A stretch of 13,155 nucleotides of DNA from Erysipelotrichaceae bacterium (GTDB lineage: Bacteria > Bacillota_I > Bacilli_A > Erysipelotrichales > Erysipelotrichaceae). Where the stretch lies: contig DOUE01000013.1 of NCBI GenBank assembly GCA_003520745.1, positions 1 through 13,155 on the forward strand. The letters run 5' to 3'. Below are positions 6,271 through 13,148 of this stretch, piece after piece. Numbering within the stretch: position 1 is the first letter of the stretch; the number at the start of each line of letters is the position of its first letter. The notes below the pieces were generated by a model, which did not search any database, had not been told where the DNA came from, and was given only the letters and a program-made list of their open reading frames with translations. A program made the position numbers and the translations under genes.

Positions 6271-6807
6271 CTCCCGATTGAAGATTTCACCCCATTGGTC
6301 GATCATCTTATGCAATTCTTCATGGACCCCGTAACCGATCACATCTTCCTCGTGGAGCTCGAACTCGGAGAAAATCACCCGCTGAACCTCGTCCTCCATC
6401 ATCCCGTCGATCAGCGCGAAGAACCGATCTTCCTTTTCGATGTGCAGGATCAGCAGGTCGCGATACTCCCGTGCGCACCGTGCGAACTCGTTGAGATCTT
6501 CGACGAAGAGGGCGTCATCCATCCGAGCGACCCAACGTCTCGCTTGCATATGATCATCTTTCAGTTCATCCAACACGACGTCGATCTTGGGATCCTTGAG
6601 CGAAGCGAGATATCGGAAGAGATATCTCTCTTCCTTGCCATGATGGCAAGCATCGGCGAACACTTTATAAAAAGTCGTCAGTTCATTATAGTAACGAAGT
6701 TTAACGGAGGGTTGGCTCATATAATCCATCAGCATCCGATCCATGAGACTCAGTACATGATGGATCGACGCATGTTCATCCCGTAAATCCTGGATGGCTT
6801 TTCCCAT
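6268..6807 (-). CDS. Hemerythrin HHE-domain protein
   Basis: 179 aa. The preferred start is ATG at 6807, with AAAGGAG (6820-6814) 6 bases upstream. The sequence has the four-helix hemerythrin ligand pattern: His12, His16 and His17 in DEHASIHHVL; His55, His56 and Glu59/Glu60 in CHHGKEER; His86 in KDDHMQAR; and His122 with Glu126 in LHIEKED, the HxxxE of helix D. More His and Glu follow (LHEEDVIGYGVHEEL). Such domains bind a di-iron centre and are used for oxygen, NO or redox sensing, or for iron handling; the particular role here cannot be read from sequence. A cytosolic protein with no signal peptide. An alternative GTG start at 6888, with AGGAG correctly spaced, would add 27 residues. I think it less likely because those residues are not part of the helical domain and a promoter-like element lies inside that stretch. 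Confidence 0.88.
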   Translation of the reverse strand: MGKAIQDLRDEHASIHHVLSLMDRMLMDYMSQPSVKLRYYNELTTFYKVFADACHHGKEERYLFRYLASLKDPKIDVVLDELKDDHMQARRWVARMDDALFVEDLNEFARCAREYRDLLILHIEKEDRFFALIDGMMEDEVQRVIFSEFELHEEDVIGYGVHEELHKMIDQWGEIFNRE

Positions 6808-6839
6808 GTGAATCTCCTTTCCTTTGTTTATCTTCTTGA

Positions 6840-6868
6840 ATCGTAGTCCTTTTTCACTCTCTTTACAA
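6840..6868 (-). promoter_or_regulatory. Possible promoter of the hemerythrin gene
   Basis: Minus-strand TTGTAA (6868-6863) and TACGAT (6845-6840) have a 17-bp spacer; each matches 4 of 6 consensus positions. It would give a leader of about 26 nt for the ATG at 6807. Otherwise the gene may be read through from the acetyltransferase, whose stop is 91 bases upstream with no terminator in between. Confidence 0.4.
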
Positions 6869-6898
6869 CCCAAACTCCCAAACTTCACCGCTCATCTC

Positions 6899-7375
6899 CT
6901 AAAGGATGGTCTCGTGAAGCGATGAAATCGCCTCTTTCTCCATGCGGACCAGATGCCAATCCTCGAGCACGACGGCGCCTAAAGATCGATAGTAGTCCAG
7001 GGAAGGGGTGTTCCATGTCAGACAGACAAAGTCCATGCGTTGACAGTTCCTCTTCTTGGCGATCTTGGCCAGTTCGACGAAAAACAGGGTTCCGATGCCT
7101 TGGGAGCGGTATTCGGGTTTCACGTAGAGGTCTTCAAGATACAGGCTCGGCAGACCGGTGAAGGTGGAAAAGGTGATGTAATAGATGGCATAGCCGACCG
7201 CGACATCCTTCTGCCATGCGATGAGTCCGCGGGCGGTTTTACTTCGCAGCGCTTCCTTCATCAACTCTTCCGTAATGACGCACTGCTCAGCCAATTTCTC
7301 GTAGTCCGCTAATTCATGGATCAATTTGACCAAGACCCCGGCATCCTTGATTCCCGCTTTTTTCAATTCGATCAT
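6899..7375 (-). CDS. GNAT N-acetyltransferase, SSAT (polyamine/thialysine) type
   Basis: 158 aa. The ATG at 7375 follows GAGGTGA at good distance; the in-frame ATG at 7399 overlaps the -10 box. It transfers acetyl from acetyl-CoA to an amine. The acetyl-CoA loop is Arg90-Ser-Gln-Gly93-Ile-Gly95 in YLEDLYVKPEYRSQGIG. The remaining landmarks follow the spermidine/spermine N1-acetyltransferase subgroup closely: LVKLIHELADYEKL near the start, YAIYYITFSTFTG in the middle, then WNTPSLDYYRSLGA with Tyr128/Tyr129 near the usual catalytic Tyr, and DWHLVRM near the end. Substrate could be a polyamine, thialysine or a related diamine; family membership is clear, the exact substrate is not. It is divergent from comFA and lies upstream of the hemerythrin gene on the same strand. 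Confidence 0.9.
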   Translation of the reverse strand: MIELKKAGIKDAGVLVKLIHELADYEKLAEQCVITEELMKEALRSKTARGLIAWQKDVAVGYAIYYITFSTFTGLPSLYLEDLYVKPEYRSQGIGTLFFVELAKIAKKRNCQRMDFVCLTWNTPSLDYYRSLGAVVLEDWHLVRMEKEAISSLHETIL

Positions 7376-7397
7376 GTCGTTCACCTCTTCTAACTTC

Positions 7398-7425
7398 ATT
7401 GTAGCGAAGATTCAGGGAATGTCCA
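7398..7425 (-). promoter_or_regulatory. Promoter of the acetyltransferase gene, inside an inverted repeat
   Basis: Minus-strand TGGACA (7425-7420) and TACAAT (7403-7398) are 16 bp apart, giving a start near 7391. The -35 box lies in the inverted repeat GAATG-TCCA-CATTC (7417-7430), which could be an operator. The site also lies in the 80-bp gap shared with comFA. Confidence 0.55.
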
Positions 7426-7455
7426 CATTCTTCCCTAAAAGGGAGGGGTGGGGAA

Positions 7456-8577
7456 ATGGAATGCATGCGGTGCGGGAATCGATCGAAACGATATTTCGCG
7501 GTCTATCAAGGAAAAACGGTTTGCCGTCGATGCATCGGATTCACCGGTGACATCGCCGACATCCAGGCGAATTCCGGGGAAGTGTCGATCCATCTTCCGT
7601 TCCGGTTGAGTGAAACGCAGAGGAAGGCGTCAAAGACGATTTATCAGGCATCGTTGTTAAAAGATGTCTTGGTGAATGCGGTTTGCGGTGCAGGGAAAAC
7701 GGAGTTGGTCTATGAAACGATCGCGAAGACGCTCGAAGCGTCGAAAACGATCGGATTGGCGATCGCCCGCAAACAAGTCGTCCTCCAACTCGCCAAACGC
7801 TTGACCGGAGCCTTCCCGGGAATCCGTGTCCAGGCGATCTGCGAAGGGCACACGAACATCCTCGACGCCCAACTCTTCGTCGTCACGACCCATCAACTCT
7901 ATCGTTTCCCCCGGATGTTCGATTGTTTGATTCTCGACGAACCCGATGCCTTCCCTTATGTCGGGGATGAATTGTTGGAAGGGTTCGCGAGAATGGCGTG
8001 CCGCGGGCGGATGATCTATCTCACCGCCACTCCGGATCGGGAAATGTTGCGACGGGTCAAGAAGCAGGAGATGGTCGAAGTGATGGTGAACGTACGTCCT
8101 CATGGATACCCACTTCCCGTGCCGTCGATCCGTTGTGCCCCGTATTTCATCCAACTCATCCTGGTGAAGCGATGGGTAGAGAAGACGAAAGGTAGGAAAC
8201 TGGTTTTCGTCCCGACGATACGACAGGCTGTATTCATCGCACGGCTTTTCAAATGGAAGCAGGTGAGTGCGAAAAGCAAAGATCTGCAGGAAAAAATCGA
8301 TGAATTCGCAAACAACGAGGACGGCGTTCTCATCTGTACGACGGTTCTTGAACGGGGGGTCACTTTCGAGAACGCCCAAGTCTGCGTGGTGATGGCCCAA
8401 CATCCGGTGTTCAACGAAGCGTCGTTGGTTCAAATCGCCGGAAGGGCGGGACGGAGTCCGAGATACCCGAAAGGAGAGGTGTTGTTTCTTTGCGGATACA
8501 AGTCACGAAGCTGTCTCAACTGTATGAACATCTTGCTTCGATCGAACAAAGATGCCTCCTTTGCTTCAACCCCTTGA
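7456..8577 (+). CDS. comFA: Competence protein ComFA, DEAD-type helicase/translocase
   Basis: 373 aa, shorter than B. subtilis ComFA (about 460 aa). A membrane-associated cytosolic ATPase thought to help pull single-stranded DNA in during transformation. It has an N-terminal four-Cys zinc knuckle (Cys3, Cys6, Cys23, Cys26), Walker A AVCGAGKTE with Lys81, Walker B DEPDAFP at 161-167 (matching the ComFA DExDAFP form), motif III TATP at 190-193, and motif VI QIAGRAGRS at 326-334. The ATG at 7456 has GGGAGG upstream; ATG at 7465 is a possible alternative, but it would remove the first Cys pair. The 3' end overlaps comFC by 88 nt. The short C-terminus after the last helicase motif looks complete. 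No clear promoter is visible in the 80-bp divergent gap. Its presence suggests that DNA uptake is or was possible; the pilus and channel genes are not in this window. Confidence 0.95.
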   Translation: MECMRCGNRSKRYFAVYQGKTVCRRCIGFTGDIADIQANSGEVSIHLPFRLSETQRKASKTIYQASLLKDVLVNAVCGAGKTELVYETIAKTLEASKTIGLAIARKQVVLQLAKRLTGAFPGIRVQAICEGHTNILDAQLFVVTTHQLYRFPRMFDCLILDEPDAFPYVGDELLEGFARMACRGRMIYLTATPDREMLRRVKKQEMVEVMVNVRPHGYPLPVPSIRCAPYFIQLILVKRWVEKTKGRKLVFVPTIRQAVFIARLFKWKQVSAKSKDLQEKIDEFANNEDGVLICTTVLERGVTFENAQVCVVMAQHPVFNEASLVQIAGRAGRSPRYPKGEVLFLCGYKSRSCLNCMNILLRSNKDASFASTP

Positions 8578-9200
8578 CCCATGGCATGACCTTCATCGAT
8601 GTCTTTCTCACGGAGGACGTACTCTGCAAAGTCTGTCGACGTTCGCTGAAGAAGGTCGAACGCTGGGTCGATGTCAATGGAATGAAAGTATATGCCTATT
8701 ATGAATTCGACGAGATGATGTCGACGCTTTTCCACCGCTATAAAGAAGCGCATGACCAAGCTTTGGGGAAACTCTTCCTGCATCCCGTACATGCGGCCTT
8801 CGATAAGAAATTCAAGGGGAAGACGATCGTCTGCGTCCCTTCCTCGAAGAAGAAAAGGGAGCAGAGGGGCTTCATGACCTTGCATACGATCTTGGGGGAG
8901 AGTCGGTTGGTGCGGGTCGACGTACTCGAAAAGTTATCCGATGAGAAGCAGAGCCTGCGATCCGCCGCGATGCGAAGGGAGATCCAGCATGAGATGCTTC
9001 TTGCGAATCCGATGTTGGTGGAGGGGAAAGACATCCTTCTCTTCGACGACATCGTCACGACAGGGTCTTCGATGCTGGCATGCAGCGGACTATTGCGTGA
9101 AAACACACGTTCTTTGACACATGTATGCATCGCAATCCACCCTAGTTTCCTCAAAATCAAGGGAAAAGGGAGGGATAAGGCGACAAAGACAGGCGATTAA
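8490..9200 (+). CDS. comFC: Competence protein ComFC, phosphoribosyltransferase-like
   Basis: 236 aa. The start is taken as TTG at 8490, behind AAAGGAGAGG (8470-8479): the first in-frame Met is at residue 33, after the conserved first Cys pair, so a non-ATG start is needed. This gives an 88-nt overlap with comFA. A four-Cys zinc site (Cys22, Cys25, Cys46, Cys49) opens the protein; the central part has the family signature VPSSKKKREQRGF, and the PRPP-binding loop LFDDIVTTGSS is at 184-194. In B. subtilis and streptococci, ComFC acts with ComFA in DNA uptake; the ligand used by its phosphoribosyltransferase fold is poorly known. The C-terminus is basic and low-complexity (KIKGKGRDKATKTGD). A cre-like palindrome lies over its stop codon. 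Confidence 0.93.
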   Translation: MRIQVTKLSQLYEHLASIEQRCLLCFNPLTHGMTFIDVFLTEDVLCKVCRRSLKKVERWVDVNGMKVYAYYEFDEMMSTLFHRYKEAHDQALGKLFLHPVHAAFDKKFKGKTIVCVPSSKKKREQRGFMTLHTILGESRLVRVDVLEKLSDEKQSLRSAAMRREIQHEMLLANPMLVEGKDILLFDDIVTTGSSMLACSGLLRENTRSLTHVCIAIHPSFLKIKGKGRDKATKTGD

Positions 9201-9211
9201 AGCGCTTTCAA
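9196..9211. promoter_or_regulatory. Catabolite-responsive element (cre) candidate for CcpA
   Basis: ATTAAAGCGCTTTCAA matches the published cre consensus WTGNAARCGNWWWCAW at all but one fixed position (T in place of G at the third base) and contains the palindrome AAAGCGCTTT. It spans the comFC stop codon and lies about 60 bp upstream of the expected cold-shock gene transcription start, a distance at which CcpA can activate. Whether CcpA exists in this organism is not visible here. Confidence 0.55.
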
Positions 9212-9230
9212 CCTTTGAGTCGTAAAATTA

Positions 9231-9258
9231 TTGCAATTTTTCCAACATAATGTATAAT
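9231..9258 (+). promoter_or_regulatory. Strong promoter of the cold-shock gene
   Basis: TTGCAA (9231-9236) and a perfect TATAAT (9253-9258) are separated by 16 bp in an A/T-rich stretch. Transcription from about 9265 leaves a leader of about 37 nt, much shorter than the long structured leader of E. coli cspA, so RNA-thermometer control of that kind is unlikely. Confidence 0.8.
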
Positions 9259-9301
9259 AAACACAGTAGCACAGACTACAGAAGAAAGGTATAGGTTTAT
9301 A

Positions 9302-9499
9302 ATGCAAGGCAAAGTAAAAAAGTTTAACAAAGAAAAAGGCTATGGCTTCATCAAGTTGGCTGACGATCGCGATGTATTCTTCCACTACTCACAATTGGTA
9401 ATGGATGGATTCAAGACCATCGAAGAAGGCACCGAAGTCGAATTCGATCTGATCGAAGGCGACCGTGGCTTACAAGCTCACAAGATTACCAAAATCTAG
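9302..9499 (+). CDS. Cold-shock domain protein (CspA/CspB family)
   Basis: 65 aa, the standard length. A single-stranded nucleic-acid-binding beta barrel that acts as an RNA chaperone. RNP1 appears as KGYGFIKL (about 13-20) and RNP2 as DVFFHYSQL (about 24-32), followed by the usual EEGTEVEFDLIEGDRGLQAHKI. The first residues MQGKVKKFNKEKGYGFI are textbook. The ATG at 9302 has AAAGGT at 9285-9290, about 11 bases upstream and so slightly far, and a weak AGGT closer. The gene is monocistronic, with its own promoter and terminator. It sits between comFC and secA, a place often held by the hibernation factor hpf in Bacillota. Which csp paralogue this is cannot be told. Confidence 0.96.
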   Translation: MQGKVKKFNKEKGYGFIKLADDRDVFFHYSQLVMDGFKTIEEGTEVEFDLIEGDRGLQAHKITKI

Positions 9500-9506
9500 T
9501 TGCAAG

Positions 9507-9537
9507 AAGGGTTGGTTGATTCCAACCCTTTTTGTTT
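9507..9537 (+). terminator. Intrinsic terminator of the cold-shock gene
   Basis: AAGGGTTGG (9507-9515) pairs perfectly with CCAACCCTT (9522-9530) around TTGATT and is followed by TTTGTTT. It starts 8 bases after the stop codon. Confidence 0.9.
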
Positions 9538-9548
9538 GCCTTAGGGCA

Positions 9549-9557
9549 TGGTACAAT
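9549..9557 (+). promoter_or_regulatory. Extended -10 promoter for secA-prfB
   Basis: TGG followed by TACAAT (9552-9557) forms an extended -10 element (TGn-TACAAT). No good -35 hexamer is seen; the T-tract of the preceding terminator occupies that place. Transcription would start near 9564, with a leader of about 22 nt. Confidence 0.5.
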
Positions 9558-9585
9558 ACTAAAGAAGAATCGGAGGAAGATCCTA

Positions 9586-11931
9586 GTGAACCTACTCGAC
9601 AAGTTGTTTAGCGTCGATAAAAAACGCTTAGACGAAATTACAAAGAGAGCCAAGGAAGTCGATGCTTTGGCCCAAACATACGCTGCGATGAGCGATGAAC
9701 AATTGAAGGCGAAGACCCCTGAACTGAAACAGAGAATCGCGGACGGGGCGAGCTTGGAAGAGTTGTTGCCGGAAGCGTTCGCAACCGCGCGTGAAGCCGC
9801 AAGAAGAGTGATCGGGGAGTACCCGTTTTTTGTCCAGGTCATGGGCGGCATCGTCCTTCATCAAGGCGACATCGCCGAGATGAAAACCGGGGAAGGGAAA
9901 ACCTTGACCTCGGTTTTACCCGTCTACCTCAATGCCTTGGCGGGGAAGGGCGTCCATATCGTCACGGTCAACGAATACCTGGCCGGACGCGATGCCAAGT
10001 GGATGGGGGCCATCCACCAGTTCCTTGGCTTGAGCGTCGGATTGAATGTCCGGTCGATGACACCGAAGCAGAAACGTGATGCGTACTTGTGCGATATCAC
10101 CTATACGACCAACGCGGAAGCGGGCTTCGACTATTTGCGCGACAACATGGTCACGACGATCCATGATCGCGTGCTCCGTCCGCTCAACGTCGCGCTGATC
10201 GACGAAGTCGACTCCATCCTGATCGATGAATCCAGAACCCCGTTGATCATTTCGGGCGGGCAGAAACAAACCGCCAACCTCTATATCCAAGCCGACCGTT
10301 TCGTGAAGAATCTGGTCGAGAACGAGGATTATGAAATCGACATTAAGGGGAAGACGGTCCAGATGACGGAATCGGGTGTCCATGCGGCGGAAAAAGCGTT
10401 CCGCATCGACAACCTGTACGATTTATCCAACACCAACCTCGTCCATCATCTGTATATGGCGCTGAAAGCCAACTACATCATGTTAAAGGATGTGGAATAT
10501 GTCGTCCAGGACAAGGAAATCATCATCGTCGACCAATTCACGGGACGCTTGATGCAGGGACGGGCGTATTCCGACGGTTTGCATCAGGCGATCGAAGCGA
10601 AGGAGAACGTACCTATCAAACAGGAAACGTCGACCTTGGCGACCATCACCTATCAGAACTTCTTCCGTCTCTATGCGAAATTGTGCGGGATGACGGGGAC
10701 GGCGAAAACCGAAGAAGAAGAATTCCGTTCCATCTACAACATGCGCGTCGTGGAAATCCCCACCAACAAGCCGGTCGTCCGTGAAGACTATCCGGATGCG
10801 GTGTTCGGGAGCCGTAAGGCGAAGTTCGACGCCTTGATCGCCGAGATCATGGAATTGCATGAGAAAGGCCAACCTGTGTTGGTCGGTACGATCGCGGTCG
10901 AAACCAGCGAGTATGTCAGTAAGTTATTGACGCAGCGTAAGGTGCGTCATGAAGTATTGAATGCGAAGAACCATGCCCGTGAAGCCGAGATCATCGCGAA
11001 AGCCGGGCATGTCGGATCCGTCACCATCGCCACCAACATGGCGGGTCGCGGCACCGACATCAAACTGGGTCAAGGCGTCCGTGAATTGGGCGGATTGGCC
11101 GTATTGGGAAGCGAACGGCATGAAAGCCGACGCATCGACAACCAGTTGCGCGGACGTTCCGGTCGTCAAGGCGACCCGGGGTATTCCCGCTTCTACGTCT
11201 CGGTCGAAGATGAACTGATGGTTCGCTTCGGCAGCGAACGCTATTCGATGTTGTTTAATCAATTGGGGGATGTCCCCATCGAATCCAAGATGATCACGAA
11301 ATCCATCTCCAGCGCCCAGAAACGGGTCGAAGGGGTTAACTTCGACATCCGTAAGACGCTCTTGGATTATGACGATGTATTGCGTCAACAACGCGAGATC
11401 ATCTACCAACAACGCAATTTCATCCTGGAACACGAAGACGTGCATGCGGTCGTCAAAGACATGTTCGACCGGGTGGTCCTCAATACCGTGAAATCGTATA
11501 CCGACAAGAGCGGACGCGAGCCCAAGATCGACATCGAAGGCTTCCTGCTTGGATTGGAGAAGATCGGATTCAAGGATGCCGGGATTTCACAGGAAGACCT
11601 CGTCGACAAGACGATCCCCCAGGTGGAAGCCTTTGCCATCGATAAAGTTTGGGCGAGTTATGAAGTGAAGATCGAACGCATCAAAGAACCGATGAAGGAA
11701 ATCGAAAAAACGATGACCTTGAAATTGGTCGACCGTGCATGGGTCGAACACATCGACACCATGAGTAAACTGCGTGACGGGATCCACCTGCGCTCCTATG
11801 CCCAAAGCAATCCGCTACAGGCCTATGTCCAAGAAGGGTTCGAATTGTTTGAAGATATGCTGGCGCGGATTTCGCAGGAAGTCGTCGCGTTCTGTTTGAA
11901 TGTGAAAATCAAATTCGAGGAGAAAAAGTAA
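9586..11931 (+). CDS. secA: Preprotein translocase ATPase SecA
   Basis: 781 aa. Start GTG at 9586 behind GGAGGA (9572-9577); residues 1-10 read MNLLDKLFSV. The motor drives secreted proteins through SecYEG. NBD1 has Walker A MKTGEGKT at 99-106 (E. coli 102-109), VNEYLAGRDAKWM and Walker B LIDEVDSILIDESRTP (DEVD 206-209). The cross-linking domain follows, then NBD2 with MTGTAKTEEEEF, GRGTDIKLG and the arginine-finger region LRGRSGRQGDPG, then the helical scaffold and wing domains. The protein ends NVKIKFEEKK and lacks the C-terminal linker with the Cys-rich zinc tail that binds SecB in E. coli, so it is about 60 residues shorter than B. subtilis SecA (841 aa) and 120 shorter than E. coli. The exported acidic protein encoded earlier in the window is one likely client. 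The stop overlaps the prfB start (TAATG). Confidence 0.98.
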   Translation: MNLLDKLFSVDKKRLDEITKRAKEVDALAQTYAAMSDEQLKAKTPELKQRIADGASLEELLPEAFATAREAARRVIGEYPFFVQVMGGIVLHQGDIAEMKTGEGKTLTSVLPVYLNALAGKGVHIVTVNEYLAGRDAKWMGAIHQFLGLSVGLNVRSMTPKQKRDAYLCDITYTTNAEAGFDYLRDNMVTTIHDRVLRPLNVALIDEVDSILIDESRTPLIISGGQKQTANLYIQADRFVKNLVENEDYEIDIKGKTVQMTESGVHAAEKAFRIDNLYDLSNTNLVHHLYMALKANYIMLKDVEYVVQDKEIIIVDQFTGRLMQGRAYSDGLHQAIEAKENVPIKQETSTLATITYQNFFRLYAKLCGMTGTAKTEEEEFRSIYNMRVVEIPTNKPVVREDYPDAVFGSRKAKFDALIAEIMELHEKGQPVLVGTIAVETSEYVSKLLTQRKVRHEVLNAKNHAREAEIIAKAGHVGSVTIATNMAGRGTDIKLGQGVRELGGLAVLGSERHESRRIDNQLRGRSGRQGDPGYSRFYVSVEDELMVRFGSERYSMLFNQLGDVPIESKMITKSISSAQKRVEGVNFDIRKTLLDYDDVLRQQREIIYQQRNFILEHEDVHAVVKDMFDRVVLNTVKSYTDKSGREPKIDIEGFLLGLEKIGFKDAGISQEDLVDKTIPQVEAFAIDKVWASYEVKIERIKEPMKEIEKTMTLKLVDRAWVEHIDTMSKLRDGIHLRSYAQSNPLQAYVQEGFELFEDMLARISQEVVAFCLNVKIKFEEKK

Positions 11932-13032
11932 TGGAACTGTATGAAATGAAACAAGGCGTCCTGAAGGTCAGGGATAAACTCGAGCAGTTGGGTGACTCAC
12001 TTTGACTCGGCAGGGCGCGAAAAGAGAATAAAAGAGATTGAAGAATCGATGATGGCCGAAGGGTTCTGGGATGATCGCAAGAAAGCCCAAGGCTTGATCG
12101 ATGAGATGAACGGCCACAAGGACATCGTCGAGAGTTACCACCACCTCCAAAACCGCTATGCTTCCATGGAAGAAACGGTCGATCTGTTGAAAGTGGATTT
12201 CGACGACGACATGGCCAAGATGGTGGAAGACGAAGTGATGGATGCACAGAAGGAATTCGAAGACTTCGAGATCAAATTGTTGCTGAGCCATCCCTATGAC
12301 AAGAACAACGCCATCCTGGAACTGCATCCGGGAGCCGGCGGTACGGAATCGCAAGACTGGGCGGAACTGCTCTATCGCATGTATACGCGATGGGCGGATC
12401 GTAAAGGATGGAAGGTTTCGGTCTTGGACTATCAAGAAGGCGATGAAGCCGGCATCAAGTCCGTTTCGTTCTTGGTCGAGGGCGACATGGCTTACGGTTA
12501 TCTGAAAGCGGAGAAAGGGGTCCACCGTTTGGTGCGCATCTCCCCCTTCGATTCTTCGGGACGTCGTCATACTTCCTTCTGTAGTCTGGATGTCATGCCT
12601 CAATTCGACGAGCAGGTCGAAATCACCATCGACCCCAATGATATCGTACTGGAAACCCGCCACGCCTCCGGAGCAGGCGGTCAGAACGTCAATAAAGTCT
12701 CCTCCGCAGTCCGCCTTTACCATAAGCCGACCGGCATCGTCGTCAACTGCCAGACCGAACGTTCCCAGCTCAACAACCGCGAGAACGCCATGAATATGCT
12801 GAAGAGTAAACTCTATCAGAGGATGGTCGAAGAGAACGAAGCGAAACTTGCGAAAATCAAGGGCGAACAAAAAGCCAACGAATGGGGATCGCAGATCCGG
12901 TCCTACGTCTTCTGCCCCTACACCATGGTCAACGACCATCGGACGGAATACAAAGACACCAATGTCCAGAAAGTCATGGACGGTGATCTGGATGATCTGA
13001 TTTATGCTTATTTACGCTCGTTGATTGCATAA
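11931..13032 (+). CDS. prfB: Peptide chain release factor 2, expressed by +1 programmed frameshift
   Basis: Release factor for UGA and UAA. The gene starts at ATG 11931, one base inside the secA stop, with GGAG at 11919-11922. The first 24 codons end at CTT, followed by an in-frame TGA (12003-12005). Slipping +1 on CTT-TGA-C joins them to the main frame from GAC at 12004, giving 366 aa, the usual RF2 length. The junction reads SLDSAGREK, as in other RF2 proteins. The stop-codon recognition motif SPF is at 204-206 and the catalytic GGQ at 249-251 (E. coli 205-207 and 250-252), within RHASGAGGQNVNKV. The control loop is the known one: scarce RF2 lets the ribosome pause at UGA and shift. The two frames together should be annotated as one gene, not a pseudogene. 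Cotranscribed with secA. Confidence 0.97.
11986..12006 (+). promoter_or_regulatory. prfB programmed +1 frameshift site
   Basis: The slippery CTT-TGA-C (12000-12006) is canonical. In most bacteria an AGGGGG-like Shine-Dalgarno element ends about 3 bases before CTT. Here the nearest purine-rich stretch, GGGTGA (11990-11995), can pair with the 16S tail (GGTGA) but ends 4 bases before CTT. Its core GGT is 4 bases further upstream than in E. coli, so stimulation may be weaker or achieved differently. Confidence 0.9.
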
Positions 13033-13050
13033 AAATTGTGATTTTCATCT

Positions 13051-13079
13051 ACACTTTCCCACGTTAGAGAGTGTATAAT
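13051..13079 (+). promoter_or_regulatory. Promoter-like element with inverted repeat before the next gene
   Basis: A perfect TATAAT lies at 13074-13079, but the -35 region is poor. ACACTTTC (13051-13058) and GAGAGTGT (13067-13074) form an inverted repeat (7 Watson-Crick pairs plus one T-G in RNA) covering the -35 to -10 region, which could be a binding site for an activator or repressor. Transcription would begin near 13086. Confidence 0.45.
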
Positions 13080-13085
13080 CTGAGT

Positions 13086-13136
13086 GAGGGCAATCCCCTC
13101 AGAGCCGGCAAATCCCCCACCCAGCCGGCTCTTTTT
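13086..13136 (+). terminator. Two hairpins ending in an intrinsic terminator (prfB terminator or leader attenuator)
   Basis: GAGGG (13086-13090) pairs with CCCTC (13096-13100). Directly after, AGAGCCGGC (13101-13109) pairs perfectly with GCCGGCTCT (13124-13132) around a 14-nt C-rich loop, followed by a T-run to 13136. This is a strong terminator. It can serve prfB, but it lies downstream of the TATAAT at 13074 and upstream of a ribosome binding site at 13149, so it could also terminate transcripts of the next gene early. Confidence 0.75.
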
Positions 13137-13148
13137 CGTATACTGAAG

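Noticed and set aside
6637..6656. TTGCCATGATGGCAA palindrome
   Set aside because: It lies inside the hemerythrin coding region and is accounted for by codons; no sign of an operator role.
11992..13032. prfB main frame read as a separate gene starting at GTG 11992, or prfB as a broken pseudogene
   Set aside because: The upstream 24 codons, the CTT-TGA-C site and the SLD junction are the well-known RF2 autoregulatory frameshift.
13086..13136. Known small riboswitch classes (preQ1-I, fluoride, guanidine-II)
   Set aside because: The expected conserved bases of these classes are not present; only generic hairpins and a terminator are seen.
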